The notes under the pieces were generated by a model. It was not told where the DNA came from. It made no database searches and worked only from the letters and a program-made list of their open reading frames with translations. Positions 34,167-42,629 of a stretch of 64,000 nucleotides of DNA are shown piece by piece. Each line of letters starts with the position of its first letter. Positions within the stretch are counted from its first letter, which is position 1. The stretch is from NCBI RefSeq assembly GCF_900114345.1, contig NZ_FOZJ01000003.1, positions 682,001 to 746,000 of the forward strand. The letters are read 5' to 3'. Origin of the DNA: Microbacterium sp. cf046 (lineage in GTDB: Bacteria; Actinomycetota; Actinomycetes; Actinomycetales; Microbacteriaceae). The translations under genes and the position numbers were made by a program.

Positions 34167-35369
34167 CTAGGAGGCGAACAGCTCCTGCAGCCGTCGCACG
34201 CCCTCCAGCAGCGCCTCGTCGCCGAGCGCGTACGAGAGTCGCAGGTAGCCGCTCGGCCCGAACGCCTCGCCCGGCACCACCGCGACCTCGACCTCTTCGA
34301 GGATCAGATCGGCCAGCTCCAAGGAGGTCGTCGGGGTCTTCCCGCGCCACTCGCGACCAAGCAGGCCGTGCACGTCGGGGTACACGTAGAACGCGCCGAG
34401 CGGGTTCGGGACCGTGACGCCCTCGATCTTCGCGAGTTCGCCGACGATGAGCTTGCGGCGCCGGTCGAACGCGAGCCGGAACTCCTCAGCCTCGGTCTGC
34501 GGGCCGGTCAGCGCGGCCAGCGCCGCGCGCTGCGCGATGTTGTTCACGTTGCTCGACAGGTGCGATTGAAGATTCGCGGCGAGCTTGATGGCATCCTTCG
34601 GGCCGACCATCCAGCCCACGCGCCATCCGGTCATCGCGTAGGTCTTCGCGACGCCGTTCACGAGGATGGTCTGGGATGCCGCGGCCGGCACCGCCTCGAC
34701 GATCGAGACTGCGCGCGTGCCTTCGTACACGAGGTTCTGGTAGATCTCGTCCGTGATGATCCAGATGCCGTGCTCGACGGCCCATTCGCCGATCGCCTTC
34801 GTCTCGTCGGGCGTGTAGACCGAGCCGGTCGGGTTCGAGGGCGACACGAAGACCAGCACGGTCGTGCGCGGGGTGCGCGCCGCCTCGAGCTGCTCCACCG
34901 TCACCTTGTACTCCTGGTCGGCGCCCGCGAACACTTCGACGGGGACTCCGTCCGCGAGGGCGATCGCCTCGGGGTAGGTCGTCCAGTAGGGCGCCGGCAG
35001 CAGAACCTCGTCGCCGGGGTTCACGACGGCCTGGAACGCCTGGTACACCGCCTGCTTGCCGCCGTTGGTGACGACGATCTGGGATGCGTCGACTTCGAGC
35101 CCCGAGTCGCGCAGCGTCTTGGCTGCGATCGCCTCCCGCAGCACCGGGAGGCCGACGGCGGGCGTGTAGCGGTAGTTCGCGGGGTCGTGCAGCGCTTCGG
35201 CCGCGGCATCCACGATGAACTGCGGCGTCGCGAAGTCGGGTTCGCCGGCCGCATAGCTGACGACGGGTCGGCCCGCGGCCTGCAGGGCCTTCGCCTTGGC
35301 GTCGACCTTGAGTGTCGCCGATTCGGCGATCGCGGAGAGCTTTCGGGAGAGTGGGGCGCGTTCAGTCAC
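34167..35369 (-). CDS. Class I PLP aminotransferase (aspartate aminotransferase type)
   Basis: 400 residues. It is the Ib-type aspartate/prephenate aminotransferase family found in many bacteria. [19 protein letters not shown], the aspartate/tyrosine region in [15 protein letters not shown], the PLP lysine in [16 protein letters not shown], and the C-terminal arginine in [14 protein letters not shown] are all visible. It moves amino groups between aspartate (or an aromatic amino acid) and 2-oxoglutarate. GTG 35369 lies 7 bases after a TACGCT box. It is transcribed alone. Confidence 0.92.
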   Translation of the reverse strand: MTERAPLSRKLSAIAESATLKVDAKAKALQAAGRPVVSYAAGEPDFATPQFIVDAAAEALHDPANYRYTPAVGLPVLREAIAAKTLRDSGLEVDASQIVVTNGGKQAVYQAFQAVVNPGDEVLLPAPYWTTYPEAIALADGVPVEVFAGADQEYKVTVEQLEAARTPRTTVLVFVSPSNPTGSVYTPDETKAIGEWAVEHGIWIITDEIYQNLVYEGTRAVSIVEAVPAAASQTILVNGVAKTYAMTGWRVGWMVGPKDAIKLAANLQSHLSSNVNNIAQRAALAALTGPQTEAEEFRLAFDRRRKLIVGELAKIEGVTVPNPLGAFYVYPDVHGLLGREWRGKTPTTSLELADLILEEVEVAVVPGEAFGPSGYLRLSYALGDEALLEGVRRLQELFAS

Positions 35370-35429
35370 GGCTTCGAGCGTAGTCGCACGCGTGAGCGCA
35401 AGAGGGGTGTCGTCGCCTCTTCCGGCCGC

Positions 35430-35435
35430 TACCGT
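35430..35435 (+). promoter_or_regulatory. -10 box of the small membrane protein gene
   Basis: TACCGT ends 6 bases before the ATG at 35442. The GAGGGG between them abuts the start codon, too close for normal Shine-Dalgarno use, so a leaderless transcript is more likely. Confidence 0.5.
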
Positions 35436-35441
35436 GAGGGG

Positions 35442-35759
35442 ATGGACGGGTGGCTGTGGAGCGCGGTGGTGCTCTCGATCGCGGTCGTTGTCGCGGGCGG
35501 CATCGTCTGGTGGATCGCGAGGGGCTGCGTCGTCACGATCATCGGCGCCGCGGGGGCGATCCTCGGCGGACTCGCCTCGCTCGGGTGCCTCGTCGCTATG
35601 CTCGACCAGGATGTGTCACTTCGCGCGGCGGCGCTCCTGACCGCAGGCGCCGGAGTCTGGCTGCTCATCTGGGCCTTCGCGGGCAGCATCCGCAACCGGC
35701 GACTCGCCGAGCGCGTGGCCGACGGATCCGTCGACGTCGTCTCGGCGTCGATGCGCTGA
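35442..35759 (+). CDS. Small three-helix membrane protein, unknown function
   Basis: 105 residues with three hydrophobic segments (about 4-24, 27-50 and 60-80) and a short charged C-terminal tail ([23 protein letters not shown]). No known domain is recognised. Small-protein codon use matches its neighbours and the start has a well-placed -10 box, so it is probably real. It converges with the YCII gene. Confidence 0.65.
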   Translation: MDGWLWSAVVLSIAVVVAGGIVWWIARGCVVTIIGAAGAILGGLASLGCLVAMLDQDVSLRAAALLTAGAGVWLLIWAFAGSIRNRRLAERVADGSVDVVSASMR

Positions 35760-35825
35760 TCGACGCGCGCCCGCGGGCAGCGGATGCCGGAGCGCGACCC
35801 TGACCGCGCGCTCCGGCATCGCCGG

Positions 35826-36164
35826 TCAGTTCAGGTCGAGCGGCCACACCGGCCGGAGTTCGATCAGCCCGGAGGTGGCCATCGGATGCCGCGACGCGAC
35901 CTCGATCGCCTGGTCGAGGCTCTCGCACTCCAGGATGTCGAAGCCGGCGATCCATTCGTGCGTCTCTGCGTACGGTCCGTCGGTCACCGTCACCTTGCCG
36001 TTGCGCCGACGGATCGTCTTCGCGTCGGCCGGCAGGCGCAGCCGATCGCCGTCGGTGGCCTTGCCGGTTCCGTAGGTCTCGTCGACCCACTCCTCGATCG
36101 AGAGCGGCCCCTCCTCCTTGCTGTCGAGATCCGGGTCTACCACTACGAGCATCAAGTACTTCAT
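35826..36164 (-). CDS. YCII-related (DGPF-type) protein
   Basis: 112 residues from ATG 36164, which has an AAGGA Shine-Dalgarno. MKYLMLVVVDPD, the TVTDGPYAETHEWIAGFDILECESLDQAIEVASRHP core and the final ELRPVW are characteristic of YCII-like proteins related to muconolactone isomerase. They often sit next to ECF sigma factors, but none is here. The biochemical role is unsettled. Confidence 0.85.
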   Translation of the reverse strand: MKYLMLVVVDPDLDSKEEGPLSIEEWVDETYGTGKATDGDRLRLPADAKTIRRRNGKVTVTDGPYAETHEWIAGFDILECESLDQAIEVASRHPMATSGLIELRPVWPLDLN

Positions 36165-36275
36165 CGCGTGTCCTTTCTGTGGAGCGACGTTACGTGAAGG
36201 GCGTCGAACACCACGGGACCGCATCGACAAACGCGCTGAGATTTCGAGAAAACCGCCGAGAAGCCGCAAAAGGTC

Positions 36276-36316
36276 GGCAGAAGGGGACACCGGTCAGGCC
36301 GGAATCCCCTTCTGCC
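36276..36316 (-). terminator. Intrinsic terminator after aceA
   Basis: A perfect 12-bp stem (GGCAGAAGGGGA at 36276-36287 with its complement at 36305-36316) with a 17-base loop lies 8 bases beyond the aceA stop on the minus strand and upstream of the YCII gene. Confidence 0.8.
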
Positions 36317-36324
36317 GCTGCAAC

Positions 36325-37920
36325 TCAGCTGAACTGGTTCATCGTGTTGTGCTGGCCGCCGGCCTTGAGCGCGGCGTCGCCGGCGAAGTACTCCTTGTGG
36401 TTGTCACCGATGTCGCTGCCGGCCATGTTCTGGTGCTTGACAGTGGCGATGCCCTCGCGGATCTCGCGACGCTGGACGCCCTTCACGTAGGCGAGCATCC
36501 CCTCATCGCCGAAGTAGCCCTTGGCCAGATCGTCGGTGGAGAGTGCGGCCGTGTGATAGGTCGGCAGGGTGATGAGGTGATGGAAGATCCCGGCGCGAGC
36601 CGAGCCCTCTCGCTGGAATGAGCGGATCTTCTCGTCGGCCACCCGCGCCAGTTCGGTGCCGTCGTAGTCGACGTTCATGAGGTCGCCGCGGTCATAGGCC
36701 GAGACGTCCGCACCCTGCTCCACGAGCAGGTCGTACGCCTGCTGGCGGAAGCTGAGCGTCCAGTTGAACGACGGGCTGTTGTTGTAGACGAGCTTCGCGT
36801 TCGGGATCTCCTTGCGGATCTCGTCGACCATGCCGGCGATCTGCTCGACGTGCGGCTTCTCGGTCTCGATCCACAGCAGGTCGGCACCGTTGCGCAACGC
36901 AGTGATGCAGTCGAGCACGCAACGGGCCTCGCCCGTGCCGGCGCGGAACTGGTACAGGTTGCTTGCCAGGCGCTTCGGGCGCTGCAGTCTGCCGTCCCGC
37001 TTGATGACGACGTCGCCGTTGCCCAGATCCGCTTCCGAGATCTCTTCGACATCGAGGAATGCGTTGTACTGATCTCCGAGGTCACCGGGCTCGCTCGTGA
37101 CCGCGAGCTTCTGTGTGAGGCCGGCACCGAGCGAGTCGGTGCGGGCGACGATGACGCCGTTGTCGATGCCGAGTTCGAGGAACGCGTAGCGCACGGCGTT
37201 GAGCTTCGCGATGAAGTCCTCGTGTGGAACCGTGACCTTGCCGTCCTGGTGGCCGCACTGCTTCTCGTCGGACACCTGGTTCTCGATCTGAATCGCGCAT
37301 GCCCCCGCCTCGATCATCTTCTTGGCGAGCAGGTAGGTGGCCTCGGGGTTGCCGAAGCCCGCGTCGATGTCGGCGATGATCGGCACGACGTGGGTCTCGT
37401 AGTTGTCGATCTGCGACTGGATGAATTCCACGGCCGTCTCGTCGCCGGCCGCCCGGGCGCCGTCCAGTTTCGTGAACAGCAGGTCGAGCTCGCGAGCGTC
37501 GGCCTGACGGAGGAAGGTGTACAGCTCCTCGATCAGGGCGGGCACCGCCGTCTTCTCATGCATGGACTGGTCGGGAAGGGGGCCGAACTCCGAGCGGAGC
37601 GCGGCGACCATCCAACCCGACAGGTAGAGGTAGCGCTTGTTCGTGGTCTTCAGGTGCTTCTTGATCGAGATGAGCTTCTGCTGCCCGATGAAGCCGTGCC
37701 AGACCCCGAGTGACTGGGTGTACACGGACGAGTCGGCGTCGTACTCGGCCATGTCGCGGCGCATGATGTCGGCGGTGTACTGGGCGATCTCGAGTCCCGT
37801 CCGGAAGCGGTTCTGCGACCGCATGCGGGCGACGGACTCGGGGTCGATCGCATCCCAGCTGGAGCCGTTCTGCGTCTTGAGTGCGCGGATGGCTTCGATG
37901 TCGTCCTGGTAGTGGGTCAT
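36325..37920 (-). CDS. aceA: Isocitrate lyase
   Basis: 531 residues, longer than the ~430-residue E. coli type and close in size to eukaryote-like forms. It splits isocitrate into glyoxylate and succinate, the first step of the glyoxylate shunt. The catalytic motif reads KQCGHQDGK (C222), and ALLWIETEKPH-type (DLLWIETEKPHVEQIAG) and YNNSPSFNW segments are typical. aceB lies 26 bases upstream on the same strand, so the two form an operon. RamB is divergent beyond aceB. Confidence 0.95.
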   Translation of the reverse strand: MTHYQDDIEAIRALKTQNGSSWDAIDPESVARMRSQNRFRTGLEIAQYTADIMRRDMAEYDADSSVYTQSLGVWHGFIGQQKLISIKKHLKTTNKRYLYLSGWMVAALRSEFGPLPDQSMHEKTAVPALIEELYTFLRQADARELDLLFTKLDGARAAGDETAVEFIQSQIDNYETHVVPIIADIDAGFGNPEATYLLAKKMIEAGACAIQIENQVSDEKQCGHQDGKVTVPHEDFIAKLNAVRYAFLELGIDNGVIVARTDSLGAGLTQKLAVTSEPGDLGDQYNAFLDVEEISEADLGNGDVVIKRDGRLQRPKRLASNLYQFRAGTGEARCVLDCITALRNGADLLWIETEKPHVEQIAGMVDEIRKEIPNAKLVYNNSPSFNWTLSFRQQAYDLLVEQGADVSAYDRGDLMNVDYDGTELARVADEKIRSFQREGSARAGIFHHLITLPTYHTAALSTDDLAKGYFGDEGMLAYVKGVQRREIREGIATVKHQNMAGSDIGDNHKEYFAGDAALKAGGQHNTMNQFS

Positions 37921-37946
37921 GTCGATTCCTTTGTGGGTCAGAGGGG

Positions 37947-39614
37947 TCAGTCGGTCTCGATGAGGAACTTCGCGTAGGCCGGCAGTGTCAGGAACGCCGG
38001 GAATTCCTGACCCAGGGCCACCTCGCGGAAGATCTCCGCGGCGTCCTCGTAGCGGTCACCATCCCGGCGGTCGACCTCGCCCAGCACCTCGGCGATCAGA
38101 CCCTCGATGTACTCGCGGGTGATCGGGTCGCCCTCGGCGGTTGAGCGGTCCTGATGGATCCACTGCCACACCTGCGAGCGCGAGATCTCCGCGGTCGCGG
38201 CATCCTCCATCAGGTTGTCGATCGCGACAGCACCGAGTCCTCGCAGCCAGGCTTCGATGTAGCGGATCGCGACCGACACATTCGCGTGCACGCCGTCGGC
38301 GGTCACCGGGCGGCCGATGTGCACGTCGAGAAGATCGGATGCCTTCACCTCGACGTCGTCGCGCTGACGGTCGACTTGGTTCGGCCGATCGCCCAGCACC
38401 GCGTCGAACTCCGCCCGCGCGGTCGGAATGAGGTCGGGGTGCGCCACCCACGTGCCGTCGAATCCGTCGCCGGCTTCGCGCTTCTTGTCGGCCGCGACCT
38501 TCTCGAACGCGCGCTGCGTCACTTCGGGGTCGCGACGGTTCGGGATGAACGCGCTCATGCCCCCGATCGCGAATGCCCCGCGCTTGTGGCACGTCTTGAC
38601 GAGCAGTTCGGTGTAGGCGCGCATGAAGGGCACTGTCATCGTGACCTCGCTGCGGTCGGGGAGCACAAAGCGCGCCCCGCGGCCGCGGTAGTTCTTGATG
38701 ATCGAGAAGATGTAGTCCCAGCGTCCGGCGTTCAGGCCCGCGATGTGGTCGCGCAGCTCGAAGAGGATCTCCTCCATCTCGAACGCAGCCGGCAATGTCT
38801 CGATGAGCACCGTCGCACGGATCGTGCCGTGCGGGATGCCGATGTACCGCTCGCTGAAGGTGAAGATGTCGTCCCACAGCTTCGCCTCTTCGCTGGATTC
38901 GAGCTTGGCGATGTAGAAGTACGGTCCGCGCCCGTTGGCGATCAACTGTGCGGCGTTGTGGAAGAAGTACAGGCCGTAATCGACGAGCGAACCGGATGCC
39001 GCCATCGTGCGACCGGCACGGTCGGTGAACTGGAGGTGGGCCTCGCCCAGGTGCCAGCCGCGAGGGCGCATCACGATGGTGGGGGTGCGCTCGGCCGTGA
39101 CCTCGTATGTCTTGCCGTCCGGGCTCGTGAACGAGAGCTGTCCGCGGATGGCGTCGCGAAGCGACAGCTGACCCTCGATCACGTTCTTCCACGTCGGGCT
39201 CGTGGCGTCCTCCTGGTCGGCCAGCCATACCCGCGCGCCGGAGTTGAGGGCGTTGATCGTCATCTTCGGGTCGGTCGGTCCGGTGATCTCGACACGACGG
39301 TCTTCGAGCCCCGGACCCGCCCCGGCGACCCGCCATTCGGCGTCCTCCCGGATGTGGGCGGTGTCGTCGCGGAACCGCGGGTCGTGCCCGTTGCCGATCT
39401 CGAAGCGGCGGCGCATGCGATCGGCGAGCCGGTCGTACCGGCGGGCTCCGAACCGCTGGTGCAGTTCCGTGAGGAACGTGACCGCCTCAGGCGTGAGGAT
39501 CTCGTTGTAGCGCGGACCCATGCGGCCGATGACTTCGATCGATGGTGCAGAGGTCTGGGTGGGAGTCGGCCCGGTGCGCGTCTGCATCGGAGCGGCGGTT
39601 GCAGGTGTCATCAT
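37947..39614 (-). CDS. aceB: Malate synthase A
   Basis: 555 residues from the first of two adjacent ATGs (39614 or 39611), behind AGGAAAG/CAGGGA. It condenses glyoxylate with acetyl-CoA to malate. Motifs: TINALNSGARVWLADQEDATSPTWKNV, RPRGWHLGEAHL, LIETLPAAFEMEEIL (catalytic base region) and GLNAGRWDYIFSIIKNY. The frame remains open much further upstream across ramB, but that extension is antisense and not coding. It is the first gene of the aceB-aceA operon, for growth on acetate or fatty acids. Confidence 0.95.
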   Translation of the reverse strand: MMTPATAAPMQTRTGPTPTQTSAPSIEVIGRMGPRYNEILTPEAVTFLTELHQRFGARRYDRLADRMRRRFEIGNGHDPRFRDDTAHIREDAEWRVAGAGPGLEDRRVEITGPTDPKMTINALNSGARVWLADQEDATSPTWKNVIEGQLSLRDAIRGQLSFTSPDGKTYEVTAERTPTIVMRPRGWHLGEAHLQFTDRAGRTMAASGSLVDYGLYFFHNAAQLIANGRGPYFYIAKLESSEEAKLWDDIFTFSERYIGIPHGTIRATVLIETLPAAFEMEEILFELRDHIAGLNAGRWDYIFSIIKNYRGRGARFVLPDRSEVTMTVPFMRAYTELLVKTCHKRGAFAIGGMSAFIPNRRDPEVTQRAFEKVAADKKREAGDGFDGTWVAHPDLIPTARAEFDAVLGDRPNQVDRQRDDVEVKASDLLDVHIGRPVTADGVHANVSVAIRYIEAWLRGLGAVAIDNLMEDAATAEISRSQVWQWIHQDRSTAEGDPITREYIEGLIAEVLGEVDRRDGDRYEDAAEIFREVALGQEFPAFLTLPAYAKFLIETD

Positions 39615-39819
39615 GTCCCTGTCTTTCCTGTGAGCGTGTTCGTGAGAGTCCGGGCGATGCTCACGACTCGGCGGGTGGGTCGAATTGCGGCATCCCTCGA
39701 TCCGCGTTCTGGATCGGCTGGGTTGGTGTGGCTCCACTCTGTGTGAACTTCGGAGTCGTACTTGACCGATCAGCGTGTGAAGATTCCCGAATATTCTGCT
39801 TTCGTGACAGAATCGACCT
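39615..39819. promoter_or_regulatory. Divergent aceB/ramB control region
   Basis: 205 bases. For ramB a CAGAAT -10 (39808-39813) is followed 6 bases later by the ATG. The palindrome GAATATTC (39789-39796) lies inside that promoter, overlapped by ATTC-CC-GAAT (39783-39792). Two copies of GTGTGAA (39741-39747 and 39775-39781, 34 bases apart) lie further toward aceB. The classical corynebacterial RamB site was not recognised, so which of these repeats is the operator is open. Confidence 0.5.
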
Positions 39820-41298
39820 ATGACGACGGCGACGGACCGTGAACAGACGGATGATCTGCTCGACGATGAAGAGGTGGACTCCCTCACGATCGGCCGTCGC
39901 ATCCGGCAGCTTCGAACGCAGCGCGCGATGACGCTCGACGAGCTCGCGTCCGCGGTGGACCGGGCGCCGAGCCAGCTGTCGATGATCGAGAACGGGCGGC
40001 GCGAACCGAAGCTCACCCTGCTGCGCGCGATCGCGCGTGCGCTCGGGACCACACTGGACGCCCTGCTCGAATCCGAGCCGCTCGATGAGCGCTCGACCAT
40101 GGAGATCGCGCTCGAACGCGCGATGCGCGGGCAGACGTTCCAAGCGCTCGGCATCCCCCCGTTCCGCATCGGCAAGGCCGTTCCGAACGAGGCACTGGCC
40201 GCGATGCTCGCGCTGCAGGGCGAGATCGATCGCCTCCGTGACGAGCGCGCCGCGACACCGGAAGAGGCCCGTCGTGCCAACGTCGCGCTGCGGCGCCTGA
40301 TGCGCACGCAGAACAATCACTTCCCCGAGCTCGAGGAGCAGGCCCGTGCCCTGCTCGCGTCGGTCGATCACCCCGGTGGTCCGCTGACCCAGCGGACGGC
40401 ATCCGACATCGCCGCCCACCTGGGCTTCACGCTGCACTACGTGCCCGACCTGCCGCAGACCACCCGCAGCGTCGCCGACATCAAGAACGGCCGGCTCTAC
40501 CTGTCGAGCCGGCTGGCATCGAAGGGTGATCCGCGCACCGCCGTGCTGCAGGCCCTGTCGAGCCGGATCCTCGGCCACCGCGAGCCCACCAGCTATGCCG
40601 AGTTCCTGCGTCAGCGGGTCGAGACCAACTATCTGACCGGCGCCCTGCTCATCCCCGAAGAGCATGCGGTGCCGTTCCTCCAGGAGGCGAAGGGACGCCG
40701 CGCGATCTCGATCGAGGACCTGCGCGACGCGTACTCGGTCTCGTACGAGACGGCTGCCCACCGTTTCACGAACCTCGCGACCGTGCACCTCGGCATCCCC
40801 GTGCACTTCTTGAAGGTGCACGAGTCGGGCACGATCACGAAGGCCTACGAGAACGACGACGTGAACTTCCCGACCGACCGCCTCGGGGCGATCGAGGGTC
40901 AGATGTGCTGCCGGCGATGGACATCGCGAGTCGTGTTCGACGAGGACGACCACTTCAATCCGTACTACCAGTACACCGACACCGGCAACGGAACCTACTG
41001 GTGCACCGCCCGTGTGGAGTTCTCGAGCGAGGGCGCCCACTCGGTGAGCGTGGGGGTGCGGTTCGACGACACCAAGTGGTTCATCGGCCGGGACACCCCG
41101 AACCGCGGCGTGTCGAAGCACTCCGTCGAGGTCTGCTGCCGCCGCGCACCCGCCGATCTGGAGGCGACCTGGCGCGACCAGTCGTGGCCCAACGTCCGCA
41201 CGCCGCGCACGCTGCTCGCGACGCTGCCGACCGGCGCGTTCCCGGGGGTCGACACCACCGACGTGTACGAGTTCCTCGAAGCGCACGCGCCGCGCTGA
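39820..41298 (+). CDS. ramB: RamB-type regulator (HTH + ImmA/IrrE-like domains)
   Basis: 492 residues. An N-terminal XRE helix-turn-helix (about 21-80: IGRRIRQLRTQRAMTLDELASAVDRAPSQLSMIENGRREP) is followed by a linker, then an ImmA/IrrE-like domain and a C-terminal ScfR-like region with cysteines (QMCCRRW, VEVCCRRAP). This is the architecture of corynebacterial RamB, which represses acetate-metabolism genes. It is divergent from aceB-aceA, as expected for such a role. The ATG lies 6 bases after a CAGAAT box. The classic metalloprotease HExxH is not seen, so the domain probably senses rather than cuts. Confidence 0.88.
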   Translation: MTTATDREQTDDLLDDEEVDSLTIGRRIRQLRTQRAMTLDELASAVDRAPSQLSMIENGRREPKLTLLRAIARALGTTLDALLESEPLDERSTMEIALERAMRGQTFQALGIPPFRIGKAVPNEALAAMLALQGEIDRLRDERAATPEEARRANVALRRLMRTQNNHFPELEEQARALLASVDHPGGPLTQRTASDIAAHLGFTLHYVPDLPQTTRSVADIKNGRLYLSSRLASKGDPRTAVLQALSSRILGHREPTSYAEFLRQRVETNYLTGALLIPEEHAVPFLQEAKGRRAISIEDLRDAYSVSYETAAHRFTNLATVHLGIPVHFLKVHESGTITKAYENDDVNFPTDRLGAIEGQMCCRRWTSRVVFDEDDHFNPYYQYTDTGNGTYWCTARVEFSSEGAHSVSVGVRFDDTKWFIGRDTPNRGVSKHSVEVCCRRAPADLEATWRDQSWPNVRTPRTLLATLPTGAFPGVDTTDVYEFLEAHAPR

Positions 41299-41356
41299 CG
41301 TCGCCGCGGCGCCCGCGCACGCGAAAGGGCTGAGGCCTCCGCGCTGACGCCACCGT

Positions 41357-41443
41357 GTGCACAACGGCGGATCGATCGAGCGACGCGCGGGGCGGCGGAT
41401 GCGGCATCCCGGCGTGCCCGACCGCCGCTCCGCAGTTGTGTAC
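41357..41443. repeat. GTTGTG(C/T)AC repeats, left pair
   Basis: GTGCACAAC (41357-41365, minus orientation of GTTGTGCAC) and GTTGTGTACGCCCG (from 41435) lie just past the 3' end of the DUF559 gene. They match the pair on its other side. Confidence 0.55.
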
Positions 41444-41454
41444 GCCCGAAACCG

Positions 41455-42294
41455 TCATCGGCCGGCTCGACCCGCCAGGTGGAGTCCTCGGCCGACATGG
41501 GTCAGGATCGCCATCTCGACCGTCTCCCAGTCGTGCAGGATCATCGCGTAGTCGAATCGGAGCGTGACATAGCCCCAGATCGCGGCGTTGGCGTCGCGCA
41601 TCCTGTCCTTGTGCCGGGAAGGCAGGTCATCGTGATTCGACGCGCCGTCCGCCTCGATGATGAGCCGGTCGCCGATGAGCAGATCAACCACGCCGACCGC
41701 GACGACGTTCACCTGCGAGCGGATCCGCAGGCCATGGTGGCGAAGACGCCAGCGCAGGAGGGATTCGAGACCGCTGTCCGCGTCGGAGCGTGCGTAGGCG
41801 ATCGCCTCGCGGGAGGTCGGATTGGTCGCCGCCCGAAGCCAAGCCAGTCCGGCGTCAGTGATCCTTCGCTGCCGCAAGGCGGACTCGAGTACAACGAAGA
41901 AGTCCTCAACGCCATGGCAGTGGAGGATCTGCCTCAGCATGCGCGGGATCGACGGCTGTCCGAAGCTGTCGGCCCGCTGCGCATCGTCCCAGTGCTCAAT
42001 GCAGCAGCATCCGTCGTGCTCGTAGGCATGACCGTGGCCTCCCATCCATACGTGGACGTCGCCCTCGGGAGCCAGAACCCACAGCCCGGCGTGGCGCGCG
42101 GCGCTGGTGCAGCAGAGCGCGCCGCCGTGCTTCGCCGCCATCCGGACCGTGTCGCACGCCGCGGCACGGGCATAGACCCCACGGCGCAGCGGCACGAGTG
42201 CACCGGAGGCGACCTGGGCGGAGATCCGCCGCCGGCTCGTGCCGGAGGCGCGCAAGCGACCGTACGTGGTCACGGCATCCCAGGTCTCGCACAC
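41455..42294 (-). CDS. AbiEi-like/DUF559 endonuclease-fold protein
   Basis: 279 residues. The N-terminal ~70 residues resemble the winged-helix antitoxin domain of AbiEi-type proteins (TYGRLRASGTSRRRISAQVASGALVPLRRGVYAR). The C-terminal ~110 resemble DUF559, a Vsr-like nuclease fold (DSGLESLLRWRLRHHGLRIRSQV..VDLLIGDRLIIEADG). The E..D..E-x-D pattern could form the metal site. No cognate toxin gene is adjacent. Such genes are scattered singly in microbacterial genomes, usually in variable places. GTG 42294 lies 6 bases after a CACAGT box (42306-42301). Repeats of GTTGTGCAC type occur on both sides. A defence or DNA-repair role is only a guess. Confidence 0.7.
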   Translation of the reverse strand: MCETWDAVTTYGRLRASGTSRRRISAQVASGALVPLRRGVYARAAACDTVRMAAKHGGALCCTSAARHAGLWVLAPEGDVHVWMGGHGHAYEHDGCCCIEHWDDAQRADSFGQPSIPRMLRQILHCHGVEDFFVVLESALRQRRITDAGLAWLRAATNPTSREAIAYARSDADSGLESLLRWRLRHHGLRIRSQVNVVAVGVVDLLIGDRLIIEADGASNHDDLPSRHKDRMRDANAAIWGYVTLRFDYAMILHDWETVEMAILTHVGRGLHLAGRAGR

Positions 42295-42400
42295 TCTCGC
42301 ACTGTGGACTCATCGCGCTGACTCCCAATGACGTCCGGGCAGATCTGGGGTTTCGGTATGGCGTTGAGGATCTGTGGAGGAAGCTTCGCTGCGGGAAGGG

Positions 42401-42489
42401 GTTGTGCACGTCTGCGGGGGAATCGGGTGACACGCCGAGACTGGCCGACTGGGGCCAGCGTGCCACGGACGATCCCCGCGGTTGTGCAC
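42401..42489 (+). repeat. GTTGTGCAC repeats, right pair
   Basis: GTTGTGCACGTCTGCGGGG (42401) and GTTGTGCACGCCCGCAGG (42481) are direct repeats exactly 80 bases apart. With the left pair at 41357 and 41435 they bracket the DUF559 gene. Confidence 0.6.
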
Positions 42490-42552
42490 GCCCGCAGGCG
42501 GGTCGGACGCCGAGGGCGGATGCCGGTGCGAGGACAGCCTGTCAAGGGGTTG

Positions 42553-42597
42553 TGTCAATACTTGACAGATGCAAGGTTTTAGGGAACGACGGTTCCC
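42553..42597 (+). promoter_or_regulatory. Operator/promoter of the glucoamylase-like gene
   Basis: A perfect palindrome TGTCAA-TAC-TTGACA (42553-42567) is followed by AGGTTTT (42574-42580) and a second perfect palindrome GGGAAC-GACG-GTTCCC (42582-42597). GTCAATAC and AGGTTTT start 20 bases apart, and the same two blocks occur with the same spacing upstream of the solute-binding-protein gene. This implies a shared regulator, probably the TetR protein encoded here. Confidence 0.6.
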
Positions 42598-42629
42598 ATC
42601 GGAGCCGCTTTCGACGAGGAGAGCAGCAT

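Larger units (their letters stand above)
42295..42629. other. Gene-free stretch with repeats and sugar-locus promoter
   Basis: 335 bases without a convincing gene. It contains the DUF559 -10 box at its left end, two GTTGTGCAC repeats (42401 and 42481) in the middle, and at its right end TGTCAA repeats, palindromes and the Shine-Dalgarno of the glucoamylase-like gene. Base composition is slightly more AT-rich than in neighbouring genes. Confidence 0.6.

Noticed and set aside
39615..40316. Upstream extension of the aceB frame over ramB
   Set aside because: The added residues are low-complexity and antisense to the RamB helix-turn-helix.
42562..42567. TTGACA as a plain -35 box of the glucoamylase-like gene
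   Set aside because: It is one arm of a perfect palindrome, and no -10 box lies 16-18 bases downstream; it was kept as part of an operator instead.
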